Of a stretch of 64,000 bases of DNA, positions 60,431 to 64,000 are shown one piece after another. Made by a program: the position numbers and the translations under genes. The first letter of the stretch is position 1. Every line of letters starts with the position of its first letter. Origin of the DNA: Chromobotia macracanthus. Its lineage: Eukaryota; Chordata; Actinopteri; Cypriniformes; Botiidae. Location: the NCBI GenBank assembly GCA_036877525.1, contig JAZGTH010000015.1, forward strand, positions 7,649,001 through 7,713,000, read 5' to 3'. The notes under the pieces were generated by a model that saw only the letters and a list, made by a program, of their open reading frames with translations, was not told the DNA's origin and ran no database searches.

Positions 60431-63400
60431 GTGAGCATGGTGTTTACATTTAATACTGTTGTGCTGGTGATTCGTTTAAGTTAACCAGTTTGTTTCCGGG
60501 GTTTGCTGCGCGTCTCTTAATGGCTGTTATTGATGGGCTGTTATTTGCGAGTGTATTTTAACGCCTCTGCCTTTGCTCTCATCTGGAAGCCTGATGCTTT
60601 AATATCCTTTGCGAAGATCATTATCCTTGCGCATACTGAGCTAATGAAAGCTTCATTCATCATCAAAGCGAACAACATCCTATTCCTATTTTAAACAATG
60701 TCAACTTATATTATCAGATCACCCGTCCATCCTCTGGTATGTCGTTACAGGTGCGCATCGACCAATATGCTCTTCTTTAAAATGTTAAAGAGTCATTACA
60801 GGATCCTGCAACCTTCATAATACATTAGGTCTGTATATGTCTCACGGCGATGCTGGTGTCCAAACAGATTAAAGGGTGATTTAACATATACATATGAGAA
60901 GGTGTGATGTGTATTAATGTGTGTGTTGAAACTCTCTGCGCTCCAAACTCTCATAGAAATAAGCAATTGTGTACCACCATTAGAGTCACGTTTTATGTTG
61001 AAGTGTAATTTTAATTGAAATCTACCTTATTAGACTTATTTTATTGCGTTGTGTAGCAGGCTGTAGGACAATTGTTAAGAGCCTTTTTTTAAAACACTGG
61101 GTTATTTGATAAAACACACTGTGCAGGGAGTAAATATCACCCTGAAGCAAAAAACAAGATTAAGGTGCTGTAAAAAGTTGGCAATCATTTTATCACATTG
61201 ATGTAATAAACAAACATGATGCAAAAGCAAGAAAACTTCAAGAAGGAATAATTGTATTTGAAGGGGAATATTAGCTGTTAAAGTACACAGAGCATCTTAT
61301 CTATAGATTTGACGAGGATGGTTTACCCAAAACAGGTAAACCTGTTATAAAGCTGCGTTACCCTCATGTCAATCTAAACTTGTAAGGTTTTATCTTCCAT
61401 GAAACAAAAAAAAGATCACTATTCATTCTTGTCATTATCTTGCAACGAAAGTGAAGGGGCCGTCAAGCTCTAGAGATGACAAACCTATGATACCTATATA
61501 ATAACAAAGAGCATTGTAATTCACTGAAAATTTTGGCCTACATATGCTGTGATCACCACACATGTTCATTGTACAAAAAAACCCCCTATTTTTACATTGT
61601 ACTATAAATAGCCCTTTGATAAAAAGGTAAAAAACTCACAGTAAAAATCTCATTCAGTTTTCAAAAAACAAGATAAGGGTGTGAAAACTGAAAACTGTTC
61701 CTTTACATCATGCCTGCTTGTAGTATTCCTGTAGGTAAATGGTGTCAGTGCAATATAATCCATGTGGGCAATTTCTTGATCATTTGTATGTGTTTGTATA
61801 TATTAAGTCTTGTCCTCTGTTTGCCACAGGTAATGTAGTGAGAAACTGATTCTCACACAGCAGTGCCCAAATGCTGATCCTGCTCTCTTTTGGGGCTCTA
61901 TATGAGATGGTTAAACAGTCCATTAATCTCACTTCTGTTTGTTTCCTTACAAGGTTGTTCTGTCACTGCCATGCATACACCCACATATACATACACTTTG
62001 TACATTTCTGGGAGGTTTTAGCAAATTGAATTTGTTTGTGTGTAACAGATAAAAAGAGCATGTACCCCATTAATCACAGATTATTAGTAAATCCATGTAG
62101 TGGTTGCACACATATCTGTTGCATATGTATATTATACACTTTAGCACATTACAGCTCCACCTGAGTTCCAGTATCTATAAAAGATGGTGGTCAGTTTGGG
62201 TAAACAGTTTAAATGTCACAGTTTTAAGGTTCCAGAACAGTTCCCTCTGTCTGCCATTGGTCAGTCAAACAGATATTTCCACCTCAAACTCATATCAATG
62301 GTTGATCCAGTGTTGTTATTTCAGACAGGTCGAGATGATCAAAAGTGTTTACTTTCCAGAGAAAATCAACCTACAAGTGGCCCAGGTACACTGTAGATGT
62401 ATCTTAAGCATGAATAGGAGAATATGTTTGAATATAGTAAAAACTGCACCCTTCACCTTTAGTGTTCTTGTGGATGTGTGAGTCACAGAACAGACTCATT
62501 CCAGCACAGCTCTTTCTTTTGAACAGAGTCATTCTGTGTTGTTCAAGAACAGGCCACATCTATCATGACCAGAGGGCTGTGCAGGTAACAGCCTATGGGT
62601 AACTAACACTACTGGAGGCATATAAAACTTTATCCAGGGGTGCTCAGGTTGACACAAATGTTTATGTGTTTGTTTGTGTGTGCACATGAGTGTATTTATG
62701 TGTTGCTCCATTGTGTTACTTATGTAATGAATCATTTAAAAGCCCAATGGACCTGGGGCGACATGACTAGTTGATTGGTAGTTAATTCTTAATGAGGCTT
62801 AGCAAGCGGACAGAGATCCGAAAAGACAGAGAAAGGTGAAGCCTCCACTGATTCACTGAAGTGACCGGACATACTGCATGTGGGTAGAGTGCTTGATTAA
62901 TGTAGTGTCTATAGGCTCTGTATCTTTGCCTCCCCCTGAGTGGTTCAATGGCTTTGTATTACGATGCAGTATCTGTGGGGGGGATGAGGCGGGTGGCAGG
63001 TATTAATAGGGAGGCTCTTTACAACCAGTTCTGCATTATAAAACACATTCTGTTCTGCATCCAATCAGCTTTCATCTGCTAACGGGCACACAAACTGTTC
63101 ATGAGTTTACTCTCATAAACTAATACGGAAATCTGCTGACCTACACTACTGCAGGGGGACAACAACAAGGGATTTTTATCTGGTATGGGCCTTGTCAAAT
63201 AGAGATGGAGGAAAAGAGAATTGATCAGGCAAAAAAATTCTAGTAGATCGAAGCATGCAGCCACATCTAGAAATATGGCAGATGGGAATATGAACAAGGG
63301 CAGAAACACAGACAAAGTCTGTTGTTTGAGTCTGCTGCTTTGGTTTTAACAAGGATCAGAGGGCAGTCTAGTCCATGTTCTAAGTGAGATTTAGACAGAG

Positions 63401-64000
63401 CCGGGTCTCTCCTGGTTTCTATAGCAGCTGCAAAGTGCAGTATGTGTCGCCATGACGATAGTAAGGAATTCAGATTTTGTGTTTCAGAGACGTTTCTTGA
63501 GTGGGTGTTTGTTTAACTGGCTGACCAACCATTGGTAGTGTGTGTGTTTGTCCATTCTTATTCAGACAAGGTGGTCTTTCAGATGCTTGGTCACATGACA
63601 CCTAACTCTCTCTTAATGGTTAGTTGGGCTCAGTTCTGGGTCAGAGGGTCTTAGGGTTGGTGTCCCATATTGTCACAGAGACCAGTTGTTATGGAAACCA
63701 CCAACAGTGCAGAGGAAGTTAATATGGTTGAGGGGCTAAGAGCCGAAGCCCACTTTGTGCCTTCTTACGCTTCACTGACTGTGTGTGTCTGTCAGTGTAA
63801 GTTTAAGCGAAGGGAAAAGATTGAGTGTCTCAAAAGAGACCCAACCAAAGCCATGAATACTAAACTTCTTTAACCCATGAACCATTACAGTCTATGAAGG
63901 CCTGTAAATGGTTAACAGTGCATTGGATCAAATTGATTTTAGGCTGCTTTCTCTGGATGGTGCAACGTAAGGACTACAGCTCAGGGATTGTAATCAGAAG
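60431..64000 (+). other. Intron 1 of the unidentified gene (continues beyond window)
   Basis: No exon with a phase-0 acceptor and a convincing frame is visible. About 61365-61500 has worn words of the fold-back family (CCTCATGTCAATCTAAACTTG). The rest is unremarkable. Confidence 0.45.

Noticed and set aside
1..64000. Search for CRISPR arrays, phage or bacterial operons, viral genes
   Set aside because: Nothing of the kind: no regular spaced repeats, no long intronless genes; all coding signal is spliced vertebrate exons.

Overview
The window is nuclear DNA from a bony fish, most likely a cypriniform. It is AT-rich and every gene I recognise is split by GT-AG introns. The non-coding DNA carries short repeats I know from cyprinid genomes: tRNA-headed SINEs with a 'GTTCCTGTAGCTC' start, and fold-back elements that begin TTAAAGGGATAGTTCACC. 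All coding exons I can support lie on the + strand.

Layout: (1) 1-about 3500, the last coding exon and 3' UTR of an ETS-repressor-like transcription factor (erfl type). (2) About 3840-35930, the whole arhgef1 gene (p115-RhoGEF): an untranslated first exon, an 8.6 kb first intron, and about 30 coding exons for an RGS-homology / DH / PH protein of about 1,010-1,060 residues. (3) 36153-38546, cd79a, the Ig-alpha chain of the B-cell receptor, in five coding exons. (4) About 39200-56433, lipe, hormone-sensitive lipase, with 12 conserved coding exons and two candidate alternative first exons. (5) From 60335, a TATA- and CpG-associated first exon of a gene I do not recognise, which continues beyond the window.

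The genes are unrelated in function but the order is ancient: ARHGEF1 and CD79A are neighbours on human 19q13.2, with ERFL and LIPE in the same region. Spacing is tight between arhgef1 and cd79a, and between cd79a and lipe (a few hundred bases each), so promoter or read-through effects between neighbours are possible.

Points most worth a second look: the cd79a tail has a degraded second ITAM half, a Phe at the usual non-ITAM tyrosine, and a His where mammals have the inter-chain Cys. Its last exon starts ten bases after a SINE. The arhgef1 cassette exon at 26860-27008 breaks the reading frame unless a second acceptor eight bases downstream is used, and it follows a roughly 450-base pyrimidine-only-like tract. 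Two separate upstream exons can each splice in frame onto the first conserved lipe exon. The lipe PKA/AMPK site has lost one of its two arginines. I found no bacterial, viral or CRISPR-like system.
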